Source of the DNA: Amorphophallus konjac
Lineage: Eukaryota > Streptophyta > Magnoliopsida > Alismatales > Araceae
Assembly (NCBI GenBank): GCA_022559845.1
Contig: CM040126.1
Span: 123,604,886-123,668,885, forward strand
Direction: 5' to 3'
Length of the DNA stretch: 64,000 nucleotides
The stretch's first letter is position 1. Each line of letters opens with the position of its first letter. This document shows, one piece after another, positions 31,770-44,929 of this stretch. The position numbers and the translations under genes were made by a program. The notes under the pieces were generated by a model that ran no database searches, was not told the origin of the DNA, and saw only the letters and a program-made list of their open reading frames with translations.

Positions 31770-34700
31770 ATGGCTGCCGAACGTGCTCAATGGCGCAACA
31801 TGCAGCGTACCCTTCAAGGAATGACTCAAGTGCTACAACAGGTAGCACAAGGTGATGCTCCACGAGCTGGAAGCTTACACCAAGCCTTTAAGAGCATGAA
31901 TCCCCCGAAGTTTATGGGATCGACCGATCCGGACGATGCCGAGCATTGGGTTCGGGAGACTGAACGTATATTCCGTGTTATGCAATGCACGGATCAGGAC
32001 AAAGTCTTACTAGCTACTTTCCATTTAGAAAAGGATGCTAGATGCTGGTGGGAGTCTATTGAAGCAACCATCGATCCTAATCAAGTTACATGGGAAGAAT
32101 TTGTAGAATATTTCAATACTAAATATTTCTCGGACCGAGTCCAAGAAAAGAAGGCTGCAGAATTCGCTGCATTAAAGCAACGATCTTTATCATTAGCAGA
32201 TTATGAAGCTCAGTTCTCCAGGTTGTCTAGATATGCTAAGCATCTTATTAGCACGGAGAAGATGAAAGCCCGTAGATTTCTTAATGGGCTTAGGCCCCAC
32301 TATATTACTCAACTGGCGCCTATGGACATCCAAGTTTATTCTGAAATAGTGCGCCGAGCTCAATTACTTGAAGATGCCACGGAACTATCTGATAGGATCC
32401 GTGGAAAAGACAAGAAGGAGCAAGTCACAGGTTCGGGTTCTTTCAAACCCAATTTCAAGAAGAGGCCCAATAATGGAGGTTCTTCCTCTCAAGACCATAA
32501 GTTCAAAAAGACCAAGCCTTTCTCTATCACAACTACCCCTTCTAATACAGTATGCAAGCATTGTGACAAGGCTGGTCACAAGACAGAAGAATGCTGGAGG
32601 AAATTAGGAGCTTGTCTCCGTTGTGGGAGTCACGAACATCGGATTCCCGATTGTCCATTAATGAATGACCAAGCCGGTGACGGTAAACGCCCGGTGACAA
32701 AGAACGCTCGACTTCATGCAATAAAGGAGACCGAGCAAGAAGAAGGTGGACTGGTAGAAGGTACATTAACAGTTTGTTCCAAAAGTGCTTATGTCTTATT
32801 TGATACGGGTGCATCGCATTCCATTATTTCTAAGAAGTTTGCCGACCCGTTACCGTTAGAACCAGAATGGATAAAAATAGTTCTAACTACTCCTCTTGGA
32901 AGTGAAAATGATATTACTCATCACTACCAAAACTGTGAGGTAATGGTTCAAGGTAGGAATTTACCTATAGATCTCATATGCCTCGATCTAAAGGAGTATG
33001 ATGTTATACTAGGAGCGGACTGGTTATCCAAATACCAGGCAACGGTTGATTGCCGCAATAGCCAAATTGCTTTCAAAGATATTCCAGAATTAGTCTTTAC
33101 TCGTCCCAAGAGTCGGAGCAATTCCCCTCTTATTTCGGCCCTCCGAGCTAGCAAGCTCATCAGGAAAGGATGTACATCTTTCCTTGCCTTTGTCACAATT
33201 AAAGAAGCTAAGGAAACCAAGCTAGAAGACATTCCATTAGTGCAGGAATTCCCGGACGTGTTTCCGGAAGAGTTGCCGGGATTACCCCCTCAAAGGGATG
33301 TGGCCTTCACCATTGACTTAGTCCCTGGTGCTGGTCCTGTTTCAAGGGCACCATATAGAATGTCCCCTGCTGAACTCAAAGAGTTGAAGGAGTAATTGAT
33401 GGAATTAATTCGAAAAGGGTTTATTAGACCAAGTATTTCCCCGTGGGGAGCACCAGTCTTATTTGTGAAGAAGAAGGACGGATCCATGAGATTGTGCATC
33501 GACTATCGACAGTTGAATCATCTCACTATCAAGAACAAGTATCCACTGCCGAGAATCGATGAGTTATTTGATCAGATTTCAGGATCCAAATATTTTTCCA
33601 AGATTGATCTCAGGTCGGGATATCATCAGTTAAGAATCAAGGATGATGACATTCATAAGACTGCATTCAGAAGCAGGTATGGCCATTACGAATTTGTTGT
33701 TATGCCTTTTGGACTAACAAATGCCCCTGCTACCTTTATGCAGTTAATGAACAGCATATTCAGGCCTTACTTGGATCAATTCATAGTAGTCTTCATTGAT
33801 GATATATTGATATATTCCAAGACTAAGGAAGAACATGAAAAGCATTTGAGGATGCATTGCAAGTCTTGAGGACAAATCAATTATATGCAAAACTCAGCAA
33901 GTGTGAATTCTGGCTTGAAGAAGTGACTTTTCTAGGACATGTGATTTCAAAGATGGATTATCAGTAGATCCGTCAAAGGTCGAAGCTGTTAGAAACTGGG
34001 AAAAACCAACCAATGCTAGTGAGATCAGAAGTTTCTTAGGCCTTGCAGGCTATTATCGGCGATTCATCAAAGACTTCTCCAAGATCGCCGTGCCCCTTAC
34101 AAGGTTAACTCGCAAGGAGATCCGATATGAATGGAGTGAGGAATGTGAAAGAAGTTTCCAAACTCTCAAAGATCATCTCACCACAGCTCCGGTGTTAGCT
34201 CTACCGATAGAAGGAGAGAAATTCGAGGTCTACACAGATGCTTCTGGCATTGGCCTCGGATGTGTCCTAATGCAACGAGGAAAGGTCATAGCATACTCTT
34301 CACGTCAACTGAAGAAGCATGAGGAGAATTACCCCGTCCATGACTTAGAACTGGCCGCGGTGGTATTTGACCTAAAGATATGGAGACACTACTTATATGG
34401 AGTGCAGTTTACTGTATACTCCGATCACAAAAGTCTCAAATATCTATTTTCACAAAAGGAGCTAAACATGAGACAAAGACGCTGGCTAGAATATCTCAAG
34501 GACTTCGACTTCAATATACAATATCATCCCGGAAAGGGTAATTATGTTGCTGATGCCCTTAGTCGAAAGCCGAGAGTGATGATAGCCAATTGTATGATAC
34601 AAGAATGGAAGTTACTAGAACAGTTCTCCGAGCTCAATATAAGCATGGACACGAAAGCTAGGTATGTCACATTATCTCATGTAAGCATACAGTCAGATTT

Positions 34701-36117
34701 ATTATCTGAGATACAGGCACTTCAGGATGATGATCCTATATTAGTAGAAATCCAGGGCAGATTAGAAGGATAATCTGATTTTCAATTAGCTTCTGATGGA
34801 ATATTAATGTTTAAAGATAGAACTTGTATACCCGACTGTCCGGAATTAAAGAAGAAGATCTTAGATGAAGCTCACCGATCAAGGTACACTATTCATCCAG
34901 GATCAACCAAAATGTACCAAGATGTAAAGAGGAACTTTTGGTGGCCTAATATGAAAAGAGAAATCGCGGACTATGTATCACGCTGTCTCACATGCCAATA
35001 GGTCAAGGCAGAACACCAAAAGCCTGCTGGAAAACTACATCCTCTAGATATTCCTAAGTGGAAGTGGGAGGATATTGGTATGGATTTCATCATGGGTCTA
35101 TCTAAATCAAAAGGAGGACACGATGGAATCTGGGTTATCATTGACCGATTAACTAAATCGGCACATTTCTTGCCAATAAAAAGTCAATGGTCAATTGATG
35201 TGCTAGCTGCACTGTACATCAAGGAAATAGTCAGGTTACATGGAATTCCTGTCTCGATCGTGTCTGACAGAGATCCCCGTTTCACTTCTCATTTTTGGAA
35301 AGGATTACAACATGCGTTGGGAACAAGGCTTAACTTTAGTACAGCTTTCCACCCACAAACGGATGGTCAGACCGAGAGAGCTAATCAAGTTGTTGAGGAT
35401 ATGCTAAGAGCTTGCATCATTGACTTTGGTGGAAGCTGGCATGAACATTTGCCACTAGTGGAATTTGCATATAATAATAGCTACCAAGCTAGTATCCAAA
35501 TGGCACCTTTTGAAGCTTTATATGGAAGGAGTTGCCGATCACCCTTATGCTGGAACGAAGTTGGAGAGAAACAACTGTTAGGTCCAGACATGGTAAGGGA
35601 TACAACTGAGAAGATACAAGTAATCAGAGAAAGATTGCAAGTTGCTCAGACCAGGCAAAAGGCTTATGCTGATACAAGAAGAAGAGATCTTGAATTCCAG
35701 GTTGGAGATCATGTATTTCTTAAAATATCGCCTGGACGTGGCATACGAAGATTTGGTGTTAAGGGCAAGCTTACGCCAAGATTCATCGGACCATTTGAGG
35801 TACTCGAAAGAGTTGACGAGGTTGCTTATCGCATCGCATTGCCTCCTCAATTGTCCGAGGTACATAATGTATTTCACATATCTATGTTGAAGAAGTATGT
35901 ACACGATCCCTCGCATATTATTGAACATGGAGATCTGGTGATCCAGAAAGATCTCACCTATGAACAGAAGCCTATGAAGATCTTAGATCGAGAAATACGA
36001 GCTCTAAGGAATAAGGTTATTCCCATGCTCAAGGTGCAATGGAACAAGAGTTCTGAACATGAAGCAACATGGGAGACCGAGGAATCTATGAAGAAACGAT
36101 TTCCCGAATTATTCTAA
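31770..36117 (+). pseudogene. Tekay gag-pol polyprotein with chromodomain
   Basis: ATG at 31770, 174 bp after the LTR. The first open stretch, 31770-33395 (541 residues), has the gag domain (AEHWVRETERIFRVMQC), two CCHC knuckles near residues 258-272 and 280-296 (CKHCDKAGHKTEEC, CLRCGSHEHRIPDC) and protease LFDTGASHS. A TAA at 33393-33395 opens RT ([31 protein letters not shown]). Single-base deletions near 33852 and 33950 shift the frame. RNase H ([21 protein letters not shown]) follows from 34090. Stops at 34771 and 34999 flank the integrase HHCC finger, and the core (SDRDPRF, HPQTDGQTERAN) and chromodomain (about 35960-36115, KILDREIRALRNK...ATWETEE) run to 36117. In chromoviruses this domain guides integration to chromatin. 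Confidence 0.95.
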
Positions 36118-36191
36118 GAGGTATATATTCTACGCTCTCCACATATATGTTTACATATTATGCAATTGAATTTGGGGACCAAATTCTTTTT

Positions 36192-36204
36192 AAGTGGGGG
36201 AGGG
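36192..36204 (+). other. polypurine tract of Tekay element
   Basis: AAGTGGGGGAGGG directly before the 3' LTR. Confidence 0.93.
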
Positions 36205-39200
36205 TGTAGCAACCCTGATAAAATATTAATAACAATAAAGATTTTAAATAAATCAAATAAATAGATAAATAAAACAATATAAAATAACGCCTCGGATAAA
36301 GGCGCTATTCAAATTAGAAACGCCTCTAGATAAGGCGTTATTCAATAAGTGACGCCCTGACAACACGGCGTCAAATTCCAACGTCAAAAATGGTAAGGCC
36401 AAGAAACGCCCCTATCTTGGGCGTGTTTTAAACAAAGGAACGCCCTAACGAAAGGCGCTTCTTAAGAAACGACATGAACCAGGTCGTCAATTCAGGAATC
36501 GACGCCCTGACCTAGGTCATTAATTCCATTCGAGTTCCGTTCGACACCAGAGCTTATCCAGGGAAGGATTATGTTAATCTAGTAAGTGTTTACTAGGGCA
36601 AGGACTCTATTAGGGATATATTACTCCCAATAAAACTCTAGCCCTAATAGGACCCCCTAAATCCCTATAAATAATCTACTGCTCGAACCCTTCAACGCTA
36701 TTTGGCGTTCGGAATCTACAAGGTACGTGAAGAACATCAAGTTCTTTGATTTTTCTTCTTCCTTTCATTATGAATGTAGTATGTGAAGAACTAATGTTCT
36801 TCATCTATATCTCTTCTATAGGTTAAGGAGCCCTGTCTTCCTAGGAGAACCAGTAAGTTATTCTCCTCCTTTATCTTCTGTTAAGTTATTACGAAGCATA
36901 ATACCTTCGTATTCTATCCTCTGTAGGTCGTCCATCTTCGTTTAGGTTGCTGTGACTTTGTTGCTACAGAAGCTTCAGAACATTTAACAGAGCAGCATCT
37001 TCTTCTAGTTAAAATCCCTCACGTTCATCTTCAATCGACTATCTTAAGGTAGGTTTTCTCAAGTCACTGTAGCCCAAATAAAATAATTTAAGATATATGT
37101 ATATTAGCATGACATGCATACGGTTTATTATAGTTTTAATGTATTTTTCTGCAATGTTTTGAAAGAGACGCCCCTGTCAAGGGCGCTATTTTACAAGACA
37201 CGACCCTGACCAGGTCGTCAATTCTATATTTGACGCCCTGAACACAGGCGTTAATTCCATGAAATTACCTGAAATTAATAATCGTTCACGGTTTAAAAAT
37301 TCATTTTATATGGAATATCAAAACTAATATACTGCATGACTCTACCTGTGAATTCCTGCCAATTTTCCTGTCATGATGATATGATTGTTATCCTGAAATT
37401 TATTTCTTCCTGTTCACGATAATTTCTGAAATTTCTTGAATTCACGACCTAGACTAGGTCATCTCCCACTAGACTAACGCCTGACACTAAGGCGTAAAAT
37501 GAAAAGTAACGCCCCTTCATAGGGCGCGTTTCTGTTAAATTCCTGAAAAATATATTCTGTAAAAATAAAGAATTAAAGAGTAACGTCCCTTCCTAGGGCG
37601 CATTTTTGGATAATTCCTGAAATTATTGATATTCTGTCAAACAGTGACAAGAAAAGGACGCCTTCTGGTGTAGTCGTCAAAACTTAAAGAAACGCCCCTG
37701 ATCAGGGCGCGTTTTTGACAAATTATTGAAATAATAAAATTCTGCAAAATAGATGAACGCCCTTCTGTTAGGCGTTAATTACTTGAGAAACGACTATACT
37801 TAAGTTGTTATTTTCTGTAAACTGATTTTTTCATCCTGATTCTGTTAACCGATGGTTTCATATGTTATATAATATATATATCGGCACTATTCTCCATTCC
37901 GTGAGTATAGTCCCACGTTTCACGATTGTTTTATCGATCACACTCAACTCTCATTGACATACAAGCTCTCCATTGGACATTCCGTTCCTTTGGACTAGCG
38001 AGTTAGTCATAGAGACCTCCGTAAGACTCCTCGTAGCCTTGGATTCCCTCAAGGCCGACTGAGCTGGTTGTACCCTAAAAACCCATTACACCATTGATGC
38101 CATGTCACTCTAAAGAAACATGGTATACCGGCCCTTATGATTATACAAAGAGTATATCATAAGAAATTCTTAATGGGACGATGATATCATGCCATATCAT
38201 GTCATTCTTGTAAACCTCAATTCTATGATAAGAATGAGGGTATCTTACCTTTGATATACTGTTCATGTGGACCTCAATTCTATATAAAGAATGTCCATAT
38301 TGATTTGTCATGGTACCCAAGTTAAGGGAACCATATTCTACCTAGTTTTATCGATATCGTGATTATACCGTTATTATCGCCATTCTATGTCCTTTGTCAT
38401 ATTTTTGGACTCCATTCTGTCAAAGTTGTCATACATGTCTACAAGCTTGATTATTGAAATTCTATGTTGGCTATAAACAAGAGTGGATGTCAAAATACAT
38501 GATAAATGCCTGCGCATATAGGGCCCGATCTGGTCCTGGGAGGAGCACCCGAAAGTACTTGTGCCCATGGGAGTTAAAATGATAAGGTATCTGGCATTAT
38601 ACCGAGTACTTTACTTTCTAGATTGGACATTCCACACATATCTTGTACTTGAATCGTACTTGACTTGACATGAAATGCGTGGCCCGAAAAAGGGTAATTT
38701 ACTTGCTTGATACATGATAGCCAAAATTGTTGACATGACTTGTTAAATGTACTTGCTTGAATATCTTGAGTATCTTGTTGAAAGTTCATGATTAGTTCAT
38801 CTTAATTCCTTGATATTACAGTCTCTCTATCTTGTCGTTTTATGCGAGCATGCATAGCTTCATTGCATTCATGAAAGATGTAATTACTTAAACCCCTTGC
38901 TAGTACTTGAGATATAATTTCCTACTGAGCGTTCGCTCATCCCGTTTGTCCCTTTTTACTTTTCAGGTAAGTCCGACGACGATGGAAGTCAATCGGATGG
39001 AAATAGTCAAGAGTGAAAGAGCTAGAACTTTTCCAAGTGTCAATTAGTCTTTTTCTTATTTTCTTGAGTCAACTATGTACTTTTCCTTTTTATTAAACAG
39101 AGTATTAGATTTGTAATAGTCTATTATGAAATAAAGGATTGGGTTATCTTGCTATTTTTACGCATCTCTGTCTTTGTGTCGAATACACGACCACTCTGAT

Positions 39201-39262
39201 TGACATGATTGATATAAACTCGTCACGCGTCTCCGGGTATCTTCCGCGCTCGGGGCGTGACA
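36205..39262 (+). repeat. 3' LTR of Tekay element
   Basis: 3058 bp, about 99% identical to the 5' LTR by eye. It keeps TATA, poly-A signal and both hairpin clusters. Confidence 0.96.
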
Positions 39263-39287
39263 TCATCAAAATCACAGGGACACAACA
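39263..39287 (-). repeat. outer end of the SIRE-like foldback LTR
   Basis: Starts with the TCATC duplication and completes the inverted end CAGGGACACAACA. Read with 28538 it restores continuity with the left arm. Confidence 0.85.
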
Positions 39288-39301
39288 ATCTCCCCCTTTT
39301 T
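39288..39301 (-). other. SIRE-type polypurine tract
   Basis: On the minus strand AAAAAGGGGGAGAT, directly before the LTR start TGTTGTG, as in SIRE/Maximus elements. Confidence 0.85.
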
Positions 39302-42300
39302 AATGATGGCAACACTATGAGTCATTAATAATGCATACTGACTCATCAAACTATTCTCCCCATTTGACATTAGCAAAATGACGAAAATAGTTTGATATAG
39401 ACAGTGGAGATGTTCTCCCCCTTAGACAGTGAATGTCATACCTAGCAATGAAATGTGCAGAACTATTCTTCCCTTTGATATTGATGAGAATGCCTACTAA
39501 TGATATGTGAAATTTTTTTTCTCCCCCTTGATGAATGAACACATCAAACAATGAACACACATCTCTCATAAGATAAAAACAATCACCCCTTTTGACAAAA
39601 GAGAGTGGTTTGACTGAAAAGGTAGAAGATGGAGATGGTGTAAGCAAGGTAATGACATTTGTAAAGAAGAGAGTTATGACATGAAGGCTTCAAAAACACA
39701 GTCAATGAGAATATCATCAAAATCACAGGTGTGAAATGATCTCAAACAGTGACAATGTAGATCATGAGCATCAGCAAAAGGTTTTCAGCAGATATAAAAA
39801 AAGTATGCACAAGAATTTCAGTAAAGATTTCAAGAAAAGTGGATCATTCATAAAATTTTCAATTTGATATTAATTTCATAAATCAAAAAGAGATTGAATT
39901 TTTAGACTCTTCCATTATAAAGGCCTTATGAATTATTCCTTATTTGACAACATGGTTTAAATCTAATGTGTTCAGAGTTTGTCAATAATTTTTTTTGTGT
40001 CCATATCTGAGTTCACATTTTAATAGAAGTGAACCAATTTTCCATATTAAACTCTTGTTTAACCTTCCTTCATCATACTCATTCAAATTTCAATGATTCC
40101 TTTAGAAGTTACAAAAAATTAGTATTAAGGTTAAATAAACATGATACTTTCTGATTTTAGTCGTGGGTTTTAACACTTTTCATTTTACAACCATTTTCAG
40201 ATTTTTTTCATTTGTTCATCAAAAATTTTCATATCAAAATTTTTCAGGAGCAATTGAATTCAGTACACACCTTGTAACTAGAGGATACACGTTGTTTAGA
40301 CGCCAGTATCCCTAAGCACTTGGTATGACTAACTGTCATGCTTCATATTAAACAGAGATATCATTGACACCTCATGATATACCTCGACTCATTTCCTTGA
40401 TGAGTGAGATATATTTCTTAATGGACACGCCATTGCTCTGGCTGGTTTTTCAATAAATTTTTTTTTCAGAGTTAACAGTGGCACCTCATGACACAGTCCA
40501 CTAGACTTTAAGGTCAAGAGACATAGTGTCCAAGTGACCAATGTCATTGCTCTGACTATATTTACCCTTAGAAACTTTTTTTTTTAACAAACTACTGGCC
40601 AATCTGGAGTAGGTATTGGTCGAGTGCACCCCCCTCAAAGAGGGGGAATGTGCTCACTCCCCCAGGCTACACCAGGGCCCTAGATTTTATTTCTTTTTAA
40701 TCTGGATGTACATGAACTAAGGGGCATACCCCTGAATAGCAGGGAGGCAATTATAAAGCCTTTGCATACCAACAAAGAGCTAAGAAGAAACTAAAAGAAA
40801 CCAGTAAGAATTTAAACCTAAAAGCAGGCAAACCTGCCCTATCCACCCTAAGGGCTCCTCTAGCAGCCCTTGGAAGATCCCTTTCTCGAACAAAAATAGA
40901 GTTACTTGAAGCATTACATGCCAATGATGCCAGAGAGTCTGCAATATGGTTCCCTTCCTTAAATATGTGTTGTAATTGACAGCCACTTCCCACCAGAAGG
41001 AAACGAATCTGCCTTCACCATGGGGTTGCCATCCAGCTAGGGGCTTCTCCCTTTCTACCAGCCTCCACAAGAGCTGCACAGTCCGAATATATTTTAGATA
41101 AACTAATGCCACATTGGTTTGCAATAGCTAGTCCATCATGGAGTGCTCTTGTTTCTACTAACAGACTATAGCCCGTGCCATAGGAGAATGCAAAAGTAAT
41201 CATTAGCCTTCAAGAATCATCTCTTATACAGCCTCCTCCCCCACATTTACCTGGATTACCCTTAGATGCCCCATCTATGTGTAGGGTATAACCCTGAGTG
41301 GCCAATTTACACATTGCAGCCATTGGCTGTTTGACAACAACGTGAGGGTGTAGACTGAATGCCGCCAAGTTACTGAGATGAATAGAGGATATAGGCTTGT
41401 GGAATTTTAGCCTGTCCAGTGCCAACGAGATAGCAACAATTATTCTTCTTTTGATGGCAGCAAGATTAAAAGGAATACCTTCAAACCTGGCGGCACATTA
41501 CACTTCCAGATTTCCCAGACCATCAGAATAACAGCAAACATCCCAATGTAACTCAAAGCAGATTGCATATTAGTGACAACTAATATATTCCATAGTCGGA
41601 CTATAATATGATCACTTAACGAGGCCCTATGGCTGATCAAGGGAGCAACCCAGCCCCACAAATCAGATGCCAGCTCACTAGAGATGAAAACATGGTCAAG
41701 ATCTTCTTGGCTAGGGAAGAGACAGCAATTGCATCTAGAGACTAAATTGATTCCACAATCCTTTATCCTGCTATCCACGGGGACAGCTCGATGGAGATCT
41801 TCCATGTAAATAATGCTGCTCTTGGGGCAATGGCAGAATGCCATAGTTTTGCCCATGCTGACCTTTTATGGCCTCTAGGTCTGATTATATTATAAACTAT
41901 CATATCATCTGATGTTTAAAAATAATACTGAATTCATGTATCTCAACCAAAGAAAGCCATGATTTTAGAAGTTTTAGAATTCATCAGGTTTTTCAAGACA
42001 CAACATGATGAAGCTGGTTAAGGTCTATTAAAATTCACTCAGATATTTTCAAGAGATTTATATCCAAACTCAAGGGATATATTAAACTTAAACCAGTTGA
42101 TTATTTTTGACCATTCATAATCATGTATAATAGAAGATTCCTTATTTAAGTTGTTTTCCAATTTATGATCATGATACACAAATTGAAATCTTTCTAAATT
42201 TCAGGTGATCCAAGAATGTAAGAACCAGTAAGAACTAATGCAGCCAGTAATCAAGAAGGTGACTTCAAGTGAAAGCAATCAAGTGGGCGGACACCAATGA

Positions 42301-43331
42301 AGGTAGCTCATGGATATGACATGAAGTTCAAGCAGGTGACAGACAGAACGTGATTTTAATGAATGCTTACAATTGTTATCCATCAGCAGATGTAAGAAAT
42401 AAGAAATGATTTTCAATGTGATTCATGAGTACTGAGCAGACATCAGAAATAAGAAAGTTTGGTCAAAAGTATGGTAGAAATAATCAGATGTGCAATTCAA
42501 GAAGATGACAATGAGCAGCAAATAGAGTATTTCAGAAAGGTTCGGGAATTTAATCAGACAAGAAAATTTCAAAGACTGCTCATGGTTCACAGTGGATACA
42601 ACAGATTCAAAGAGATTTCAAAGGAGATCAACTCTCATGGGAGTGATAAACAAGAAATGCAAGATAGACACATTCTCTCCTTCTGAGACAGGGCAGTTCA
42701 GTACTAATTGAGATGAAACTCCCCCTCAACAAATGTAGAGAGCTAATATACAAGAGATTTTAGAAACAAGGCAATTTTGTTAATAATGATATGCACGGAA
42801 ATCAGACAAAATTAAACTTGTGAACATTGACTCCCCCTAAATGTATGCATGCTTTTCAAATGATCTTTTAAAATTTTTAACACAAGAATGATATGTAACT
42901 AAATTTGACACCATTGTATGCATGAGCAGTCAGATGTATGCATTAACTCCCCCTATCTAAATGCATTGACCCATTAAGCTCAACATGAAGACTATGCAGG
43001 GAGTTACTTAACTATGCTCATGAATATCTAGAGTGCTCTATATGCAATTTTGACCCATGGTACCAGGCGGAGAACTTAGGTCTTAAGGTCACCTCTCGCA
43101 TAGAGAAAGCTTCCAAACAGACCTTACATGTCTTCGACAATACACTATTCGATATACCATGTGGCTATGCATGATGAAAATACAAAAACAAATGCAACAA
43201 CATTTTCAAATTAATATATGACAATGCAAGATATGAAAACTAGAAGGTGTATGCATTTCAAATTTTCAACTCCCCTTGATTATTCAGATATGATAATGCA
43301 TGAAATCCTAATAAACAGATAAAGATAAGAT
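39302..43331 (-). mobile_element. post-pol region of SIRE-like element
   Basis: Non-coding DNA with repeated CTCCCCCT motifs (PPT-like on the minus strand) near 39413, 39520, 42717, 42830 and 42945, as in the long 3' region of SIRE/Maximus elements. No gag or pol is in the window; it would lie past the giant element at the right. An L1-type LINE interrupts at 40576-41879. The last five bases AAGAT (43327-43331) should be the left target duplication of the giant element. Confidence 0.65.
40576..41879 (-). mobile_element. 5'-truncated L1-type LINE
   Basis: Minus strand; the A tail is the T run at 40576-40585. It codes the LINE zf-RVT region (41856-41440, CNCCLFPSQEDLDHVF), then the RNase H-like domain (IDGASKGNPGKCGGGGC near 41280-41230, ETRALHDGL, SDCAALVEA, EGNHIADSLAS) with stops. 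Same family as 7119-7832. Diverged flanks TCTGACTATATTTA (40551-40564) and TCTGATTATATTA (41880-41892) are the likely target duplication. Confidence 0.85.
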
Positions 43332-43574
43332 TGTGGACACCGAAAATTGCACGCACAGATATCCTGCTCGGCCCAGCATCAACAACGGCACCGAGTGAAG
43401 AAACCCCGGAGAGACTAGTCACCCAGACCCCCCAAATATGCACACTGTCGCGAAGCCGTCCCCGGAGTCACGACAGCCAAGAGAAACCAACCCCCGGAAA
43501 GCTCACAATCCGTGGCCCCCGAAGAAAACCAAACGAACCATAACTCGTGCTCAAGACGGGCTCAAGTCAGCCCC

Positions 43575-44150
43575 AGCGGCACACCCAAGCCCCAGCGGCA
43601 CACCCCCAGGGGGTCTTTAGCGGCACACCCCCCAGCAGGGTCTTCAGCGGCACACCCCCCTGCAGGGTCTTCAGCGGCACACCCCCCAGGGGGTCTTCAG
43701 CGGCACACCCCCCCAGCGGGGGTCTTCAGCGGCACACCCCCAGGGTGCCTCCAGCGGCACGCCCCCTGGGGAGCCCCAGCGGCACACCCCCAGGGAGCCC
43801 CAGCGGTACACCCCCAGGGAGCCCCAGCGGCACACGCCCTCCTGGCCTTCGGCGGCACCCCCATTTGCCCCTCCAGCGGCACAGCCCTTGAGCTCTTCAG
43901 CGGCACGCCCTGGCAGCCGTTCAACGGCACGCCCTCCTGGCCTTCAACGGCACACCCTGGCAGCCGTTCAACAGCACGCCCTCCTGGCCGTTCAGCGACA
44001 CGCCCTTTGGGCTCTTCAGCGGCACACTTGCCATGTCTTCCAGCGACACGCCCTTTGGGCTCTTCAGTGGCATGCTTGCCATGTCTTCCAGCGACACACC
44101 TTTTGGCCCTCTCAGCGGCACGCTGTCCAGGCTCTTCAGCGGCACGCTCC
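43575..44150 (+). repeat. GGCACACCC tandem array in LTR U3
   Basis: Units of about 25-40 bp with the shared word CAGCGGCAC and a C-run/G-run pair, e.g. CACCC-CCA-GGGTG at 43735-43747. Confidence 0.88.
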
Positions 44151-44337
44151 GGCAGGACGACGTGATGCCCATGCCCTATAGAGCCTTGGGACACAGTGGG
44201 CTATCCGAGGTGTCGGCCGGGGATTGGGCCACGTTGCCTATCCCCCCTGCCACCAAGGACGACGGGTCAAATCCCCAATCAATGCCTCCAGTTTCTAACC
44301 TCCGACTGCCGTGTTCGGACGCTCCCGCCGTGTGGGG

Positions 44338-44344
44338 TATAAAG
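44338..44344 (+). promoter_or_regulatory. TATA box of giant element 5' LTR
   Basis: TATAAAG in GTGTGGGGTATAAAGACC, conserved at 60352-60358 in the other LTR. The transcript would start near 44370. Confidence 0.7.
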
Positions 44345-44779
44345 ACCCCTCTCCTTCGATACAGACAAGTGGGGGGGGGGGGGGAGACGCAGACAGTGAA
44401 GAGGAGAAGAGAAGAAGAGAAGAAGAAGAAGAGGGAAGAGAGGAAGAAGAGAAGAAGGGGAGGGGAGGCTCTTTCTCTCCCTCCGGCTGCTCCATCCATC
44501 GCCGTCCGCGCGAAGAGAAGAAGAAGAAGAGGAAGAGAAAGAAGAGAAGAAGAAAAGGGGGAGAGGGCCTGCTGCCCTTCCCCTCCCCGCTGCCACTCCG
44601 GCTCTCGGCGTCCGTGCGAAGAGAAGAAGAGTGGGTGGAGAGAGGGAGTGAGGCCCGGGAGGGGAGGAGTCCACGCTCCGTCCCCCCCACTGTATTTCCT
44701 TTTCCTCTTTCTTTCCTTTCATTTCTTGTTTTGCCGACGTTGCAATGTATTAGCCCCCTCGGGCCACTCCTCTTGTGAG

Positions 44780-44785
44780 AATAAA
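44780..44785 (+). promoter_or_regulatory. possible poly-A signal in giant LTR
   Basis: AATAAA, also at 60791-60796. A second candidate, ATTAAA near 45357 (AATAAA near 61369 in the 3' LTR), lies further on. Confidence 0.4.
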
Positions 44786-44929
44786 AGTGGAAGGCTTGCA
44801 AACGTCTCCTCGGACATCTCTGCAACGCGTGTCTTCCGTGTTTGCATCCTTCGGTGTTTCACACCCCCTTCCCCTTTTCCTTTTGCTAGGATTTGCTTCC
44901 TCCCGGGGCATTCTTGCTTTTGTTCACCC

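Larger units (their letters stand above)
28539..39262 (+). mobile_element. Ty3/gypsy Tekay-type chromovirus, LTR to LTR
   Basis: 10.7 kb with LTRs 28539-31595 and 36205-39262 (TGTAGCAACC...GGGGCGTGACA) and a 5-bp target duplication TCATC (28534-28538, 39263-39267). PBS for initiator-Met tRNA, a single gag-pol, a C-terminal chromodomain and a PPT are all present. The two 3.06-kb LTRs differ at only about two dozen positions, nearly all transitions, so the insertion is young. Gag-pol has three stops and two single-base deletions, so this copy cannot make a full polyprotein. Confidence 0.97.
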
